A stretch of DNA of 64,000 nucleotides from NCBI RefSeq assembly GCF_035083965.1, contig NC_089738.1, positions 19,122,734-19,186,733 on the forward strand, read 5' to 3'. This document shows, piece by piece, positions 21,006 through 33,600 of the stretch. The stretch is from Branchiostoma lanceolatum (lineage: Eukaryota > Chordata > Leptocardii > Amphioxiformes > Branchiostomatidae). The notes beneath the pieces were generated by a model that saw only the letters and a program-made list of their open reading frames with translations, was not told where the DNA came from and ran no database searches. Positions within the stretch are counted from its first letter, which is position 1; each line of letters opens with the position of its first letter. The translations under genes were made by a program, and so were the position numbers.

Positions 21006-24000
21006 TAAAGAATACTGTTGAAAATGAGCAGATCTACATCTACATTAGGTTACCCCACAAATAACCCATTCAGGGGCAAAGTAGGGAGTTGAGGTCCCGG
21101 GCTAAGGCGGGCAGGCCTCCAGCCTGGCACGGAACGATTCAACTGTGGGAGCCGTCGCAACCGTGTCAGGCAGGGTGTTCCACTGTGGGATGGTACGGAT
21201 TTACAGATGTTGAATCACTAAGCAATCAGAAAACGGTAATGCAAAAACAGTAGTACCAGTATTTATGAAAGCTATTCCTTACTCTGATGAACCAAATCTA
21301 AGACGTTTCTTAAAGTTTGATTTTTCTATTCTTGCAGGATCATCAGGATGACGGCGACCCGGGTGATCGAGCGGGCCTGGCTGTCGTACCGGGACAGACA
21401 AATGTTCAAACTCCTCAAGCACGCCGTCTGTGCAGCCGTCAGTATTTATTATAATTATTGTCTATTGCATCTTTGCGTTCATTTTGGAAGTCTTTTTTAA
21501 GTTCAATGAGTGAGTGAAGGAGAGAGTGAGACAGCAAATGAGTGAGTGAGTGAGTGAGTGAATGAGTGACTGAGTGAAGGAGAGAGTGAGACAGCAAATG
21601 AGTGAGTGACTGAGTGACTGAGTGAAGGAGAGAGTGAGACAGCAAATGAGTGAGTGACTGAGTGACTGAGTGAAGGAGAGAGTGAGACAGCAAATGAGTG
21701 AGTGACTGAGTGACTGAGTGAAGGAGAGAGTGAGACAGCAAATGAGTGAGTGACTGAGTGACTGAGTGAAGGAGAGAGTGAGACAGTAAATGAGTGAGTG
21801 ACTGAGTGACTGAGTGAAGGAGAGAGTGAGACAGCAAATGAGTGAGTGAGTGAGTGAGCGTGAGTATGTGAGTCTGAGTTATTCTTTTATTTCCAACTTA
21901 CTTATTATCTTTATTGCTGTTATAATACCATGCTTTTAAAAAGATATTTAGCTACAAACTTTTTCGGAATTTCCAGTTTCTTTTGCCGTTCCAAATGTCT
22001 TATTGTCATTATCATAACTGAAGCTCACTGCCTCTCCCCCTTACAGGAACACTGCCTATCGTTTGAGATCCTGAGGAAGGTCAGTCCGATGGAGGCCAAC
22101 CTGCTGAAGGACCCCAGCTTCCAGGTCAGGGTCAGGTTCAGGTCAGTACCCCACAATAACCTCTGTTCATGTCATACAGGTCAGGTTCAGGTCAGTACCC
22201 TGCAGTAACCTCTAGGTAACATAATACATGGCAGCCATATTAGAGTGTGAGACTATGAGTTTATCTCAATCAAAATTACAGTTTTTTCCATAACTCTGAC
22301 TTGAGGTTTGAAAACAATACCTGAGATGTGAAAGCCAAAAAGAGCTGCATGGTCCTTTTGGATGGGGACATAAAGCTGGCAGCCCTGTGTATAAGGGAGC
22401 TTATGGCGTCAAACCTCTGCATGTAAAAGAACCCAAAAGAGTCCATGGGCCGGACCTAAAAATTCTACTTATCAGTAACTATGATAATCATATCACATTT
22501 CACAGTTTTGTGTCTGTTATGTTGATGCGAATGTTCCGTGTTTCTCCCAAGATTTGCGGGCAGCGACTTCCCTCCGGAGATCGTGTTTAAAGTCTTTATC
22601 CACACCGGAGGTCAGGGGGTCAACTACGTCAGCGGGAAGAGGGTCATCAAACCCGCCACAAATGTAAGGAGTTCACTGGACTTAAGACTTCTTAGAAATG
22701 TCTTCGATACGATACTGTCGTGAATGTCTCATGGTTAACATTAGTTTTTCTTTAATAACTTTGTCACTTGACAACATGAAAACTTGATGTGATAGTGGGA
22801 AAAACATTGTCTTTTAGACTACATTTTTCAAAGAATTCTTCTTCATTTCATTTTGCTATTGAAGGCAATTGCTGCCTAAAAGCTGAAGTAGGGAAAATGA
22901 TATGAGTAGACTATGCAAATCTATTTTGAGTGCTGCCTATGACATGGTTTTCAGCAGCAAACTGCATGTATATCACAATTATCATTTTACTAAAGGACGG
23001 GTGTGACAATTACATCTGTGTTATAAAGAGCCTAAAGCAAAACACCCTCCCCCCCAGGCGGCTGCGGACTCGTGTCGGCTGATGGGACACCGCAAGTTCT
23101 ACGACCAGATGATCCGCGACGCCTGCCAGCACGAGAAGGATCGGGTTACGGACGAGATCGACATCATCACCATGAAGGACTACATGCAGTACCTCAGCAA
23201 CATGGACGAGACTCCCGCCTACATGGGGGGCAAGGAGAACCTGTGGAGGAAACTGTCACTGGAAGGTGAGAGGCGGTTGCCTAGCAACAGTAGGCTACCT
23301 AGCAAAACAGTATCTTAGCAACAGTAGGTAGTAAGATTCAGTACCTCAGCAACATGGACGAGACGCCCGCCTACATGGGGGGCAAGGAGAACCTGTGGAG
23401 GAAACTGTCGCTGGAAGGTGAGATGGGGTTACCTAGCAACAGTAGGTTGCCTAGCAACAGTAGAAAATAACATGCAGTACCTCAGCAACATGGACGAGAC
23501 TCCCGCCTACATGGGCGGCAAGGAGAACCTGTGGAGGAAACTGTCGCTGGAAGGTGAGAGGCGGTTGCCTAGCAACAGTAGATATAGTTGCCTAGCAACA
23601 GCACTTTATAACATGCATTATCTTAGCAACATGGACAAGATGCCCACATCCAAGGGTAGGTAGGAGAGCCCGAATGTGGAGAAAACTGTGGTTTGAAGCT
23701 GAGAGGCGGTTGCCTAGCAACACTGGGTAATAACATACAGTATCTTTAAGTCTAACTTAGCAACTGGTATTCTGAGAATGTAACAGCTGTGCTGAATGGC
23801 AAAGATTAATCTTTTATAAATCAATGACTGAACATCATTTCTACTCCCCCCCCCCAGCGTTGCCGCGACAGAGTATCATGTATGACATCGTGGAGTACCT
23901 GTACCACACGGGCACGCCGTCGTCACGGTTACAGGCGGACCTGCCCATCCTCATGTCCCGACCAATCACACAGGAGATCCAGCTCCAGCACATACAGGCC

Positions 24001-25358
24001 ATCTCACAACTACGGTAAGGATAAGCCCAGTTCATTCTATAGCTTAGGGGATGCTGAAGAAGTCTTAGATGTTCAGAGGTAATCTCTGTATTTTATGCAG
24101 TTGTCGTAAAATACTGTTTACTTGACTGTCTAACAATTATGAATGTTAAGATACAAATTTTGAAGGATTAACAATTTGTAGATGGTTGATAATCGAGGAA
24201 CTGGTGGAAAGGAAAGTTCTCGGTACACAACTGATTAGTAAGAATCATACACATTGCCAATGTTTTAGCAACTCCTCAGCTCTCTTCCTTGTGGCCTGAA
24301 TGGGCTTGAGTAGTCCAAGGAAGGTAGCTGGGGATTTACTAAAATCATGATTACTATTTACGGCATTTACTTAATAAGCTGTGTATCGAGAGCCCTAGTT
24401 TTCTATGACCTCTTATGAATCTATTCACATCTTGAAATTGCAGTGTTTATACATCATGATAATGTCAATTCCTTTTTCAACTGATTGTTATATAATTGCC
24501 TCAAAACAAATTGTTTGCAGTCCAAATGCATAATCAGTTACCACAGGACCAAGTGATGCTATGATCCACACAATTTGTTGCTGACATTTATAATGTACTG
24601 TCCCCTACAGAACGCCTCCCCCAGCCCCCTGCACTACTGCACAGTCCCGCACGCGGCCCAGACCACTCAGCAGCGGGGGGAGGTCCCAGCGGGGGTCGAA
24701 GCAGGCCAAGAAACGGGCGCAGCAGATGAGGAAACTCTACCAGCAGGAGGGCAAGGAGGTGGGTGACGTTTGTTGTTGTTGTTCATTTGGTTGCCATGGA
24801 TACTAATTACAAAGATAGAACATGAAGTCGTTAGCAGTGGAATTGAGGGGTGAAGATTTGAATTTGGAAAAAAGAAAAGTGGATTTGAAACAACCACATA
24901 TAATAAGTGCCAAAAGGGATCCAAGGTTCTTTCAAATCCACTTTTCTTTTTTCCGAACTTAAACCTTCACTCCTCAATTCTCATTTCTTATTCTTTGAGG
25001 CATCTCTGTGTCTGCATCTGTGTTTAAAACTTCTTTGGTGTAACACAATAGCTTAATCATAAAAAGTATTTTTTTCCTTCAGAGCTTACAGGCAGTTTCT
25101 GGAAACATTCCTTTGCTTGTTAACCAGGCTAACTCTCTGTTGTTGTTGTTTTTTTCCCTGTAGGGACTAGAGCCAGTCCCCGGCAGCACCCCCCTGAAGG
25201 CCATGGGGAGGGGGGAGTACCTGGGGGGGAGGGGGGAGTACCTGGGGGTGCCAGGGGAGGACCAGGAGGACTGGGAACAGGAGGCCGACAAACTGTACGA
25301 GTGGACTCAGGAACTCAACTTCGATGACCTGGCCGCTACACCGAGATACGAAATGTAG
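20047..25358 (+). CDS. C11orf65 (MFI) / CXorf58-family protein, 9 exons, 405 aa
   Basis: Exons: 20047-20061, 20762-20949, 21338-21437, 22047-22141, 22552-22663, 23058-23265, 23858-24014, 24611-24758, 25164-25358 (stop TAG). Phases agree and the total is 1,218 bases. After a low-complexity N-terminus (residues 6-67) comes an IQ-like helix, ATRVIERAWLSYRDRQMFKL (about 73-92). Then VRFRFAGSDFPPEIVFK, resembling VRFRLGGVKFPPDI of human C11orf65, and near the C-terminus LYEWTQELNFDDLAA, like LNWTNTLNFDEYIA. Exon 8 is basic (KQAKKRAQQMRKLY). C11orf65 (MFI) is described as a mitochondrial fission regulator; CXorf58 is uncharacterised. I cannot settle which paralogue this is. The first 15-base exon is the least certain part. 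Confidence 0.75.
20525..20677. mobile_element. foldback element in intron 1 of MFI-like gene
   Basis: Arms of ~38 bp (aagattcagagatatacttt... and cgtttcgagtgaca) pair with the reverse complement ending at 20677. The words cgtttcgagtgaca and catcactcttcatca are reminiscent of the elements at 1495 and 16351. Confidence 0.6.
20977..21003. repeat. (TG)n microsatellite
   Basis: A run of tg dinucleotides directly after exon 2 of the MFI-like gene. Confidence 0.9.
21513..21862. repeat. ~60-bp gagtgagtgactgagtgaag minisatellite
   Basis: About six copies of a ~60-bp unit built of gagtgagtgactgagtgac and gaaggagagagtgagacagc. It lies in intron 3 of the MFI-like gene. The Leu/Ser/His-rich minus-strand frame over it is a repeat artefact. 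Confidence 0.9.
23276..23721 (+). repeat. tandem partial copies of exon 6 with clustered X-box motifs
   Basis: After exon 6 (23058-23265) its last ~82 bases recur with their donor: 23336-23417, 23470-23553 and a decayed 23611-23698. The first two still encode YLSNMDETPAYMGGKENLWR and end CTG GAA G before GTGAG, like the true exon. Intron pieces between them carry GTTGCCTAGCAAC at 23276, 23446, 23564, 23587 and 23709, plus GTTACCTAGCAAC at 23428. These match the RFX X-box form GTNRCC(N0-3)RGYAAC. The exon copies lack acceptors. Confidence 0.8.
24836..24982. mobile_element. foldback element in intron 8 of MFI-like gene
   Basis: Two ~50-bp arms, gaattgaggggtgaag and aaagaaaagtggatttgaaa on the left, match the reverse complement on the right (tttcaaatccacttttcttt ... 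tcactcctcaattc) with few mismatches. Confidence 0.7.
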
Positions 25359-25924
25359 CAAATATAGTGGTGCCACATTGTAGCCATTAATATTCATCAC
25401 GGTGTCAAGTTCAGAAAGTATCTTTCATTGGTAAGATTTAACAGTTTTGCAAAGCTACATGTAGCTGAAGTTTTTCCTGCCTGTATGACTGGACCCAGGA
25501 GCTCCAACTTTGACGATCTGGCAGCAACACCCAGATATGAATTGTAGCAAACAATTGGGACATGGTAGTGCCACAATGTAGCCATTGATATTTAGCTCTG
25601 TCGCAAGTTCAAAAAGTACCTTCCATTGGAAAAATGTAATAAGTTTTGCAAAGCTAGCTGAAGTTTTTCCTGCTTAAAAAACTGTACGAGTGGAGTCAGG
25701 AGCTCAACTTTGAAGATCTGGCCGCTACACCCAGATGTGAATTGTAGCAAACATAGTGGTGCCACAATGTAGCCAAAGCGTGAAGTATTGTTGCTGGTTT
25801 GGAAAGTACAAGTACCTTCCATTGCCATTGGTATATCAAGGGTACTTATTATTACAGCTTTGCGAAGTGGACTTTGAGATTCGAAATGCATGTAAAGCCA
25901 ACGTGGGATATAGTGGTGCCATAG
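25283..25924 (+). repeat. tandem duplications of the terminal exon tail and 3' flank
   Basis: The true end of the MFI-like coding region (KLYEWTQELNFDDLAATPRY, stop at 25358) is followed by two diverged copies, about 25486-25546 and 25681-25746, and a weak third near 25867. Each is followed by the same flank (gtagcaaa...tagtggtgcca). They lie downstream of the stop and are probably 3' UTR. Confidence 0.7.
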
Positions 25925-27693
25925 TGTAGGAATGAAGCCAAACTTATCTGCCAAATTGCTAGAATTTAGGCCAAATTTAAGGTTAAACAGAATTCAGGGG
26001 GCACAGTAGCCTAAGAAAAACAGAAAATTGGAGGTATGCATGCTAAATTTCAAGCAGAATCATTATTATCGTGTCTAGAATTTCTAGTATTTGTATATAG
26101 GGTGACTGTATATTTTTTGAGTGGCTATAAAGGACTATATTGATAACAAATACATGCTATAGATTTATAACATCTATAATCAGCCAATTTTAAAGCTGAT
26201 AATAGATTAATGAAGCTGTCATGACATTTTTTCGCATACTTGCATTAAAGATACCACACACACAAAATTGCACAATTGCACAATGTAAATTGTTGAAGAA
26301 GAAATCAGTAGTCACGACATGGTGAAGCACAGTTTATATTGTAAATAGGTCTGTATATACATATATATTATAATTCATATACATGTAGAGCCAGCACACA
26401 AGTGGAACAACAATTGCTACCGCAAGTAACCGTAACTTTGCTCTCCGCCCACACAGCATGGCAATGTGATATGCACACTGTAAGTTATCTTAGTTTTTGC
26501 TGAAGGAATTTATTCTGGCACCAAGCATTTTCTGCTTTGTACTATGTACAGTCTATTTTGTACATCAGTGTTGTGCCAAGGAGAAAGGGGGTGAAGCGAC
26601 TAGCTGCTGTGGGAACTATTGTACAATCATGGATAGTTTGTTCCATAGATCAACAGTGGTTTGAACATCTGTACAGTTCTTGTGATTTTCTAGTAAAAGA
26701 ACAATTTTACAAACGATATTCTTGCATTTTCTTCTTTCTGAACAGATACGTTCATTCCATAGCAATAATGAAGACAGGAAATCTGTAATGTTCTCAGAAT
26801 AATTCTCAAAAGATTTCTTTGGAGATTTTTAATTTATAAAGTACATTATTCATGTAACCTAGTCCCGTTGGTTTCTAAAACACCATCATCGACTGAAGTT
26901 CCAGTATAATCCGCTAGAGGCCGCTCGAGTACGTTATTTGCTGTTCGAACTTCAGCTTGTCCGAATCACGCCCCTTATGGGTTAGCCCAAACAACTCACG
27001 ACGGGGTACGGCAGTACGAGGATGTGTTGAATAAACGATTCACTCTAAAATTGTTACAGTGTGTCCGTAGTGGTAATTGAGCATAGACGAAAACTTCGAT
27101 ATAATGTAAATGGGGGAAATTGTTCTTTCAAATAAAGATGGGGTCAAAAACTCTAGAAATATGTTTATAAGCGATTTTTATGAAATTTGCAAAAAGGTTT
27201 GATAGAATATCGTATCGACGATATTACGGAAAATATTGAAAGAACACAGAAAATTCTTACCTAATAGTATCAATTTTAATTGTGAAGCTTTAATGCAATT
27301 GTATTGACGTGAGTGGGTAAAAGTATATTATGTGTTTTCACCATTTTCATAACAAATAACATAACAAAGTAGTGGTACCAGATATATATGCATAATCTCC
27401 TCTTTTTGAAAGAGTTCATTGCTATAATCCACCTGATATATAACAAACAGACAGTAGAGAACACTAATTAAAAGATATTTACACTTTGGGACCCCGCTAA
27501 AAGAGAATGGAATAGCTCAACTTAAGTCATGTGAGGGTTGTTAAACAATCAGCCCACCTGGCGGACAGGTAGGCCGAAACTTAACCCACCGTCACACTTC
27601 CCGGTCAGAGACACATATTTCCTAATTACCAGCCGTACGAGTGACGACAAGGAAGACATACAACTTATTGTTGAAAAGAACAAGCCAGACAAG
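25925..27693. other. intergenic region upstream of the ANK-ZU5 gene
   Basis: AT-rich 3' flank of the MFI-like gene, with an AATAAA at 27030-27035. From about 26890 onward it resembles the region upstream of the second paralogue (about 61780-62520), e.g. aatgcaattgtattgac near 27292 and 62147, and ggcggacaggtagg shortly before each start codon. This is probably the shared promoter and 5' UTR. No coding region seen. Confidence 0.55.
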
Positions 27694-30600
27694 ATGTCCA
27701 AATTGGTAAGCTCTTTTATTTGCGTTGTGTAGTAATTAAATGCAACGCTTGTAGATTTGGCCCGTGGTCAGTTGTGACCTAAAGGTCAAATAACTCCGCT
27801 GCTTGAATGGCGACAGAACAGGTAACGTTACGCTGACGAAAATTGGATGATTGTGTTATTTCAATTCATGTTTAATATATTTCTAACCTGATTTTGATAA
27901 AATCATTACAAAATAAATTGGTGTTACAAATACCCCTGGGTGCACCATGTACGCTCGGACGTAGGGTCTGTGGACTTTGAACGTCTGATGCCAACTTAAT
28001 CACATGTCTACCTGATAACCATATCGCACATGATAATTGGCCACAGGATTTGCTGTCGGCATGTTTAAAGAACAAATATTGACCAATACGTCTGAATACC
28101 TTAGTCAATAATAGCCCAACGAGTTGCAGAGCTAGGTCATAAAGTCCATTGTATTGTTCTAACTATGTGAAATTTCGTTCTTACCTCTTCCATGTAAAAA
28201 TTGCTGGCGGCAGGCTCCACATACAAACTTAACATTAAGCAACATCGCAGTGCTTGTTATCATTTATTAATAAGATAATGACCACTGAAGATAATACGTG
28301 ACGCAATATCCTTAGAAGCGTAGAATTAATCATCAGAAGATAAAGTAGATACTCGTAATAAGACGAGTTATGATATTGCCCTTGTTGCTACATGTGTACT
28401 GTTTGTATTGCTGTATAACGTTACACCATGCATGATGATGAATGCCGCTTTCTTTAGGAACTTTGGCGTGCAGCTGCTGATGGAGATGTAGAGAGAGTGG
28501 AGCGACTGATCCAACAGGAAGTTGATGTCAACTGTAGGCTGTTCGGGGTAAGTAGGGAGGAAAGCTTTTTCTGTCACAAACCTGTTTCAGCAAAAGTCAA
28601 AGGGGGCAGGAATTAGGTATCTTCCCCCGTGCCATTAGAGCATGGTTACGGTCCCTGATATAGGTGGCTCCTTTTTCTTTCTAAGTCTCTGAATATTCCG
28701 TTTCTCATGCATTACTGAAAACAGCGCTGTCAATTTCGATCCCAAACATGATCTAAAGAATTAATCCCCATTGCTACTAAACTCATCACTATGCACGGTG
28801 AGATTTAGTAGAAAGTTTGTCATGAATGTAACCCAATGAGATTTTATATAAAACCTTGGTAAACCGTAGCACTGACCTTATAAAATTCTACAGAATGGCC
28901 TTGTCTGGCATTAAGGCGCGGTATTGTACGTAGCACCTACAATAACAAATGTTGAGTGGCGCTACGTTTAATTGACATGAAAATCATGTCTAAGTTCCCT
29001 GTACGGTAATGATACACGGTTTCACATGGTCAGTTCTATGGTGCATATTCTTGACCAACTTTCCGCAGGCGTTGTTCAAACCCCTACCAGTGCTAACAGC
29101 ACATCGGCACCGGCACCGTTGAAGTGGCATTGTTTCTAGGTTAAGTTCGGTGATACCGAACATGATAGATGTGTGGGGAAAGGGAAGAAAATTCACATCG
29201 GTGCCCAGTAATCTTCAATCGGTGAGGGCCTAGGGACGAAAGTATCTGCGTAAGCATTTTGTCAACATCCTCGGGAAACTCAAAGATTCGACAGGAAATT
29301 CAAATCCCCATGGTGCCTATATCAAATAGCAGGTCGTTGGAAAAATGACAAAAAACGCTGCTATCACTACTATGGGACGATCCGTATTAATTGTTACCTG
29401 GAATAACGGGGGTTGCCCTACCTTAGGACGCGCCCTAACTTAGGACGGATTTTTTAGTGATCTTGTTATGCATAAGTACGCCGTGTTTGTGTCCACTGAC
29501 TATGCTCATAAGGAAGATAGATAAACCAAGTCCATGCACATAATTTTTATTTGCATTCAAAACATATGTGTACATATTCATTCCTTGTTTTGTCGAGAAT
29601 GGTATTTTGACAATAATGATGGCAACGCTGAGTAGAGGGTCACTGCGTAGCTAGACGGCCCGACACCTAAATATACGACCTGTGCCAAGCAGATATACAA
29701 CTATCATACACATAAGAAATATAACTTCATAAAACACAAAAAAATTGGGTCTTTAAGTGTTTGCTGAGAAGAAAACCGACCAAAGAAAACAACGTAAACA
29801 TCGCTGCCGTCTGGCAACGTTGTTTTCCCGCCATTTTTTGGGGTCGCGATGGTGGCGGACGGCCATTCAACGCACAGTTTTGTTACGCTCTAACATGTGA
29901 TTGGTACCGTCTATGAAGAGGAAACTGAATACAGAGATGGCGAATATATTTTCCAATAAGTAGACGGAGTATTGTTGATGTAAGCGGTGTCGTTTTTTCG
30001 TAATGATTTCGTAAGTCGGGCCTCATTCAATACGTACGTCGGGCCGCGTAGTAGCCTATTTCCCGTGGAAACATGAGCTGGGATGCGCTAGATATAGCCC
30101 TTCTCACATGACGTGAGAAGTGCACACAGTCAAAATTTTCCGGTCAAAAGAAAGCTAGAATATAGCAGACTTCAAGCCTTATTTACATTTCCCTAACTTT
30201 ATCACCAACTTCCGAAGAGAGCAAGATTACCAAAGCGTACGAAGTTAGGCACACTATCTGGCGTAGCACTAAATCAGAAGGTACATTCGTGAAAACGTCT
30301 CACAGCGTCTTCCGCATGTAACTCGGAGCATAAAAGGCCCATGAACATTATGAATACATTTCTTGTCCAAGTATGGTCTTAAGATGAATGTGTTCAAAAT
30401 TCATTCATTAAAACATGACCATTCTCTGGCAACCAGCAATGGAGCGCCGTGAGTTCCAGCGCGTAAAAAAACGTCCGAAGGTTGGGCACCCCCCGTTATA
30501 TGTTGTTACTTGAAATATTTTAAAAGTTTTGATATGATTATACATATATGATCGTTACGTATCACTTCGAATAACAGCTGTAGGTTCCTATAATGATATG

Positions 30601-33600
30601 ATACCATCTCTGTTCCTGCTGTTACAGTTTAGAGACTCACCACTTCACAAGGCAGCTTCAGGAGGACATGTTGGTGTTGCTGAACTCCTCCTGAAGGCTG
30701 GAGCACGGGTGGACAGTAGGAATAGGGTAAGGGTTGATGCTTACTACTGGTGATTGACATGTTGGAGTATTGAACGTCACGCATATTTAGTGTTTATTAT
30801 GATATGTAGAAATGATTCTGTTACCATGTTATGTCATCTCTGTTCTTGCTGTTTCAGTCTGAAGCCACACCACTTAACATTGCAGCTAAAGGAGGAAATG
30901 TTGGTGTTGCTGAACTCCTCCTGAAGGCTGGAGCACAGGTGGATAGTAGGGATGAGGTAAGGGTTGATGCTTTACTAGCATGTTCCCATGTGGTTAATGT
31001 CATGTTGGAAATTGTGGTGATAAATATAGACATTGTGTGAGAGAATTAATACTATTTTTAATAGTGTTTATTGGGATAGCAGGCTTCTAGTGTACCATAA
31101 ATTTCATCTCTGTTTCTGCTGTCATAGTCAGTATACACGCCACTTCATTGAAGCATGCTTGAGTGTTGAATGTCACACATATTAAGTGTTGAATATGATG
31201 CAGGGGGTAGGCTTCTCTGTGATATACCATGTAATGTCATCTCTGTTCCTGCTGTTTCAGTCCCAAGGCACGCCACTTCACAAAGCAGCTTCAGGAGGAC
31301 ATGTTGGTGCTGCTGAACTCCTCCTGAAGGCTGGAGCACGGGTGGACAGTAGGAATAAGGTAAGGGTTGATGCTTACTACAGGTGATTGACATGTTTGAG
31401 TGTTGAATTACGAAAATAACAGCACACATATTTAGTGTTTATTATGATGTGTATACAGGATTCTGTTACCATGTAATGTCATCTCTGTTCCTGCTGTCAC
31501 AGTATGGAGACTCACCACTTCACAAGGCAGCTTCAGGAGGACATGTTGGTGTTGCTGAACTCCTCCTGAAGGCTGGAGCACAGGTGGACAGTAGGACTGA
31601 GGTAAGGGTTGTTGTTTACTACTGGTGATTGACATGTTTGAATGTAGCTCGTCACACATATTTAGTGTCGATTATGATACTTGGGATAGGCTTCCCTCAC
31701 CATGTAATATCATCTCTGTTCCCGGTTGCTACAGTCTGAAGCCACACCACTTCACGAGGCAGCTTTATACGGACATGTTGGTGTTGCTGAACTCCTCCTG
31801 AAGGCTGGAGCACAGGTGGACGGTAGGAATGAGGTAAGGGTTGATGCTTACTACAGGTGATTGACAGGTTATGAGTGTTAAACATCATTCATATCTATGA
31901 TGTTTATTAGGATAAAGGGGGCAGGCGTCTCTCAGGCTAAGTAAAGTAATTTTGTTTCCTGTAGTAAATAAATGTACAGTATTTCCTCAATATTTAAGGC
32001 AAATTCAGGAGTGAGGTTGAAGAAGTGAGAATGGGCATGTGATATTTATATCTCTTCATGAAAGAAAGCGAACCTTTCTATAGATATGCGTCAGAAGATC
32101 TCAAGAGGACAAAATGGTTGTCCAATTTGTTTGTTTGTTTGTTGTCAGAAACTTTGTATTTGAATAATTTATCCATGTATATCTAACTTTTGTCTTGGAA
32201 TAACTTCCCGTCGATTTCATGTCTGCTGTTTTCTGTGTAGAGTGGTGAGACTCCTGAAGACATGGCAGCGAGTGAAGACGTCCCATGGACGTGTGACGAT
32301 AAAGATTACGTTCTGGATGGAAGGAAGGACATTCTCGAGCTTTTTGCAGAAGAAAAGATTGTCAGGTAGGTGAACAATCTGGCCAGAGGTGTGCGTTATA
32401 GACAGTAATAGGGTATTATCAGCAAGGCTCTAGCTCTCCTTTCTTGTGTTGTTTAAAGGAAAACGCATAATCAACGTTAACATTACTTTCAATTTGTATT
32501 CAAAGTCAATCAAAATAAGTCAACTACTGAAGTCAGCATGACCACTAGATGTTAATCGAACCAGAGTATCAAAGTCACCCTGTGATACATTAATGGTATA
32601 TTTTGGTCACAGGCCTTACCGGTGCAAAGTTGGTCCAGAAGGAGTTGAACTGCAAACCACGTCTTGTACCGTCACTGTACCACCTGGGGCCGTTACCATG
32701 GAAACGGAAATTACCTGTCAGGTCATCAACCCCAATGACGTCACTATGCCCTTGAAAGACGGGGAGATGTTAGTGAGTGACTTCATAGAGCTGGGTCCGC
32801 ACGGGACAACCTTCCTCCAACCTGTCACTGTACAGATGCAGTACAGCAGCACGTCGTCAGGTGGCACCAGGGAAGCTGTCGTGTGGGTTACTGAGGACAG
32901 GTCACAATGGACGGAACTTGAAAGTGAAAGAGTAAGAGGATAGACATAAAAATTACCAAATTTCATATTGATATGTTCCAAGTCAAGTTCTTGCTTCTTC
33001 CCTTTTCGATAAGAAACGGTGTCCCCCTAAAGCTTTCTTCATACAGAGGGTCCTCTGCAACATATTCGTTGTCATCAGCTGCAATCGGCCTTCCAGCGGG
33101 ATGACAGAATGGGCCAAAGACTGCCCGACGAGTAGTTTTCCTAGTTTGTGTTTTTGATTGTCCACACCCAGCGAATCCATGGCAGTTTCTGCAATCTTCT
33201 TTGTTGCCCACCTTCTCTTTCTTCCTACATTTCCAAGCAATCTCAGTGCTCTCCACAGTGACTGCTCTATGAACCCCTTGTATCCTCCTTCTATTGGGAG
33301 GCACAACGTTACCCACCCCCTCTCTGCAGTTGTTCACTAGCTCCTGGTAACGTTACTTCAGTGCTTTCCATTCATGTGCGTCCTATATCTTGTCTCCCTA
33401 AAGAACTGCAAGTTCCATTAGCACGTGCACCAGCTGCGCCGACTGTCTATAAAGTAAAGTTTGTCGCTAGAATGTCTCTAGGAAATGCTACTTGTTTGTC
33501 TTTATCAGCCTGTATAGACCAATCGCTGATGCTGATGCCATGAGACATAAATGCTCTCCTTGTTTCTTCCCTTTGTTATTTCCTTTGTCCCCCTCTCTTA

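Larger units (their letters stand above)
28458..31833 (+). other. ankyrin-repeat exons (one repeat per exon, phase 0-0)
   Basis: Exon 2 (28458-28547) is a cap-like half repeat. Exons 30628, 30858, 31261, 31503 and 31735 are each exactly 99 bases and encode one complete repeat with TPLH-type turns and the helix GVAELLLKAGA. All have phase 0 ends, so exons can be gained or lost freely. The spacing (about 230-270 bases) and near identity show tandem exon duplication. Confidence 0.9.

Noticed and set aside
21439-21837. 132-residue Leu/Ser/His-rich minus-strand frame
   Set aside because: It is a translation of the gagtgagtgactgagtgac minisatellite.
32963-33337. 124-residue minus frame as a host gene
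   Set aside because: It lies in an intron next to a decayed reverse-transcriptase tail, overlaps another frame and has no supporting exons; read as a retroelement fragment.
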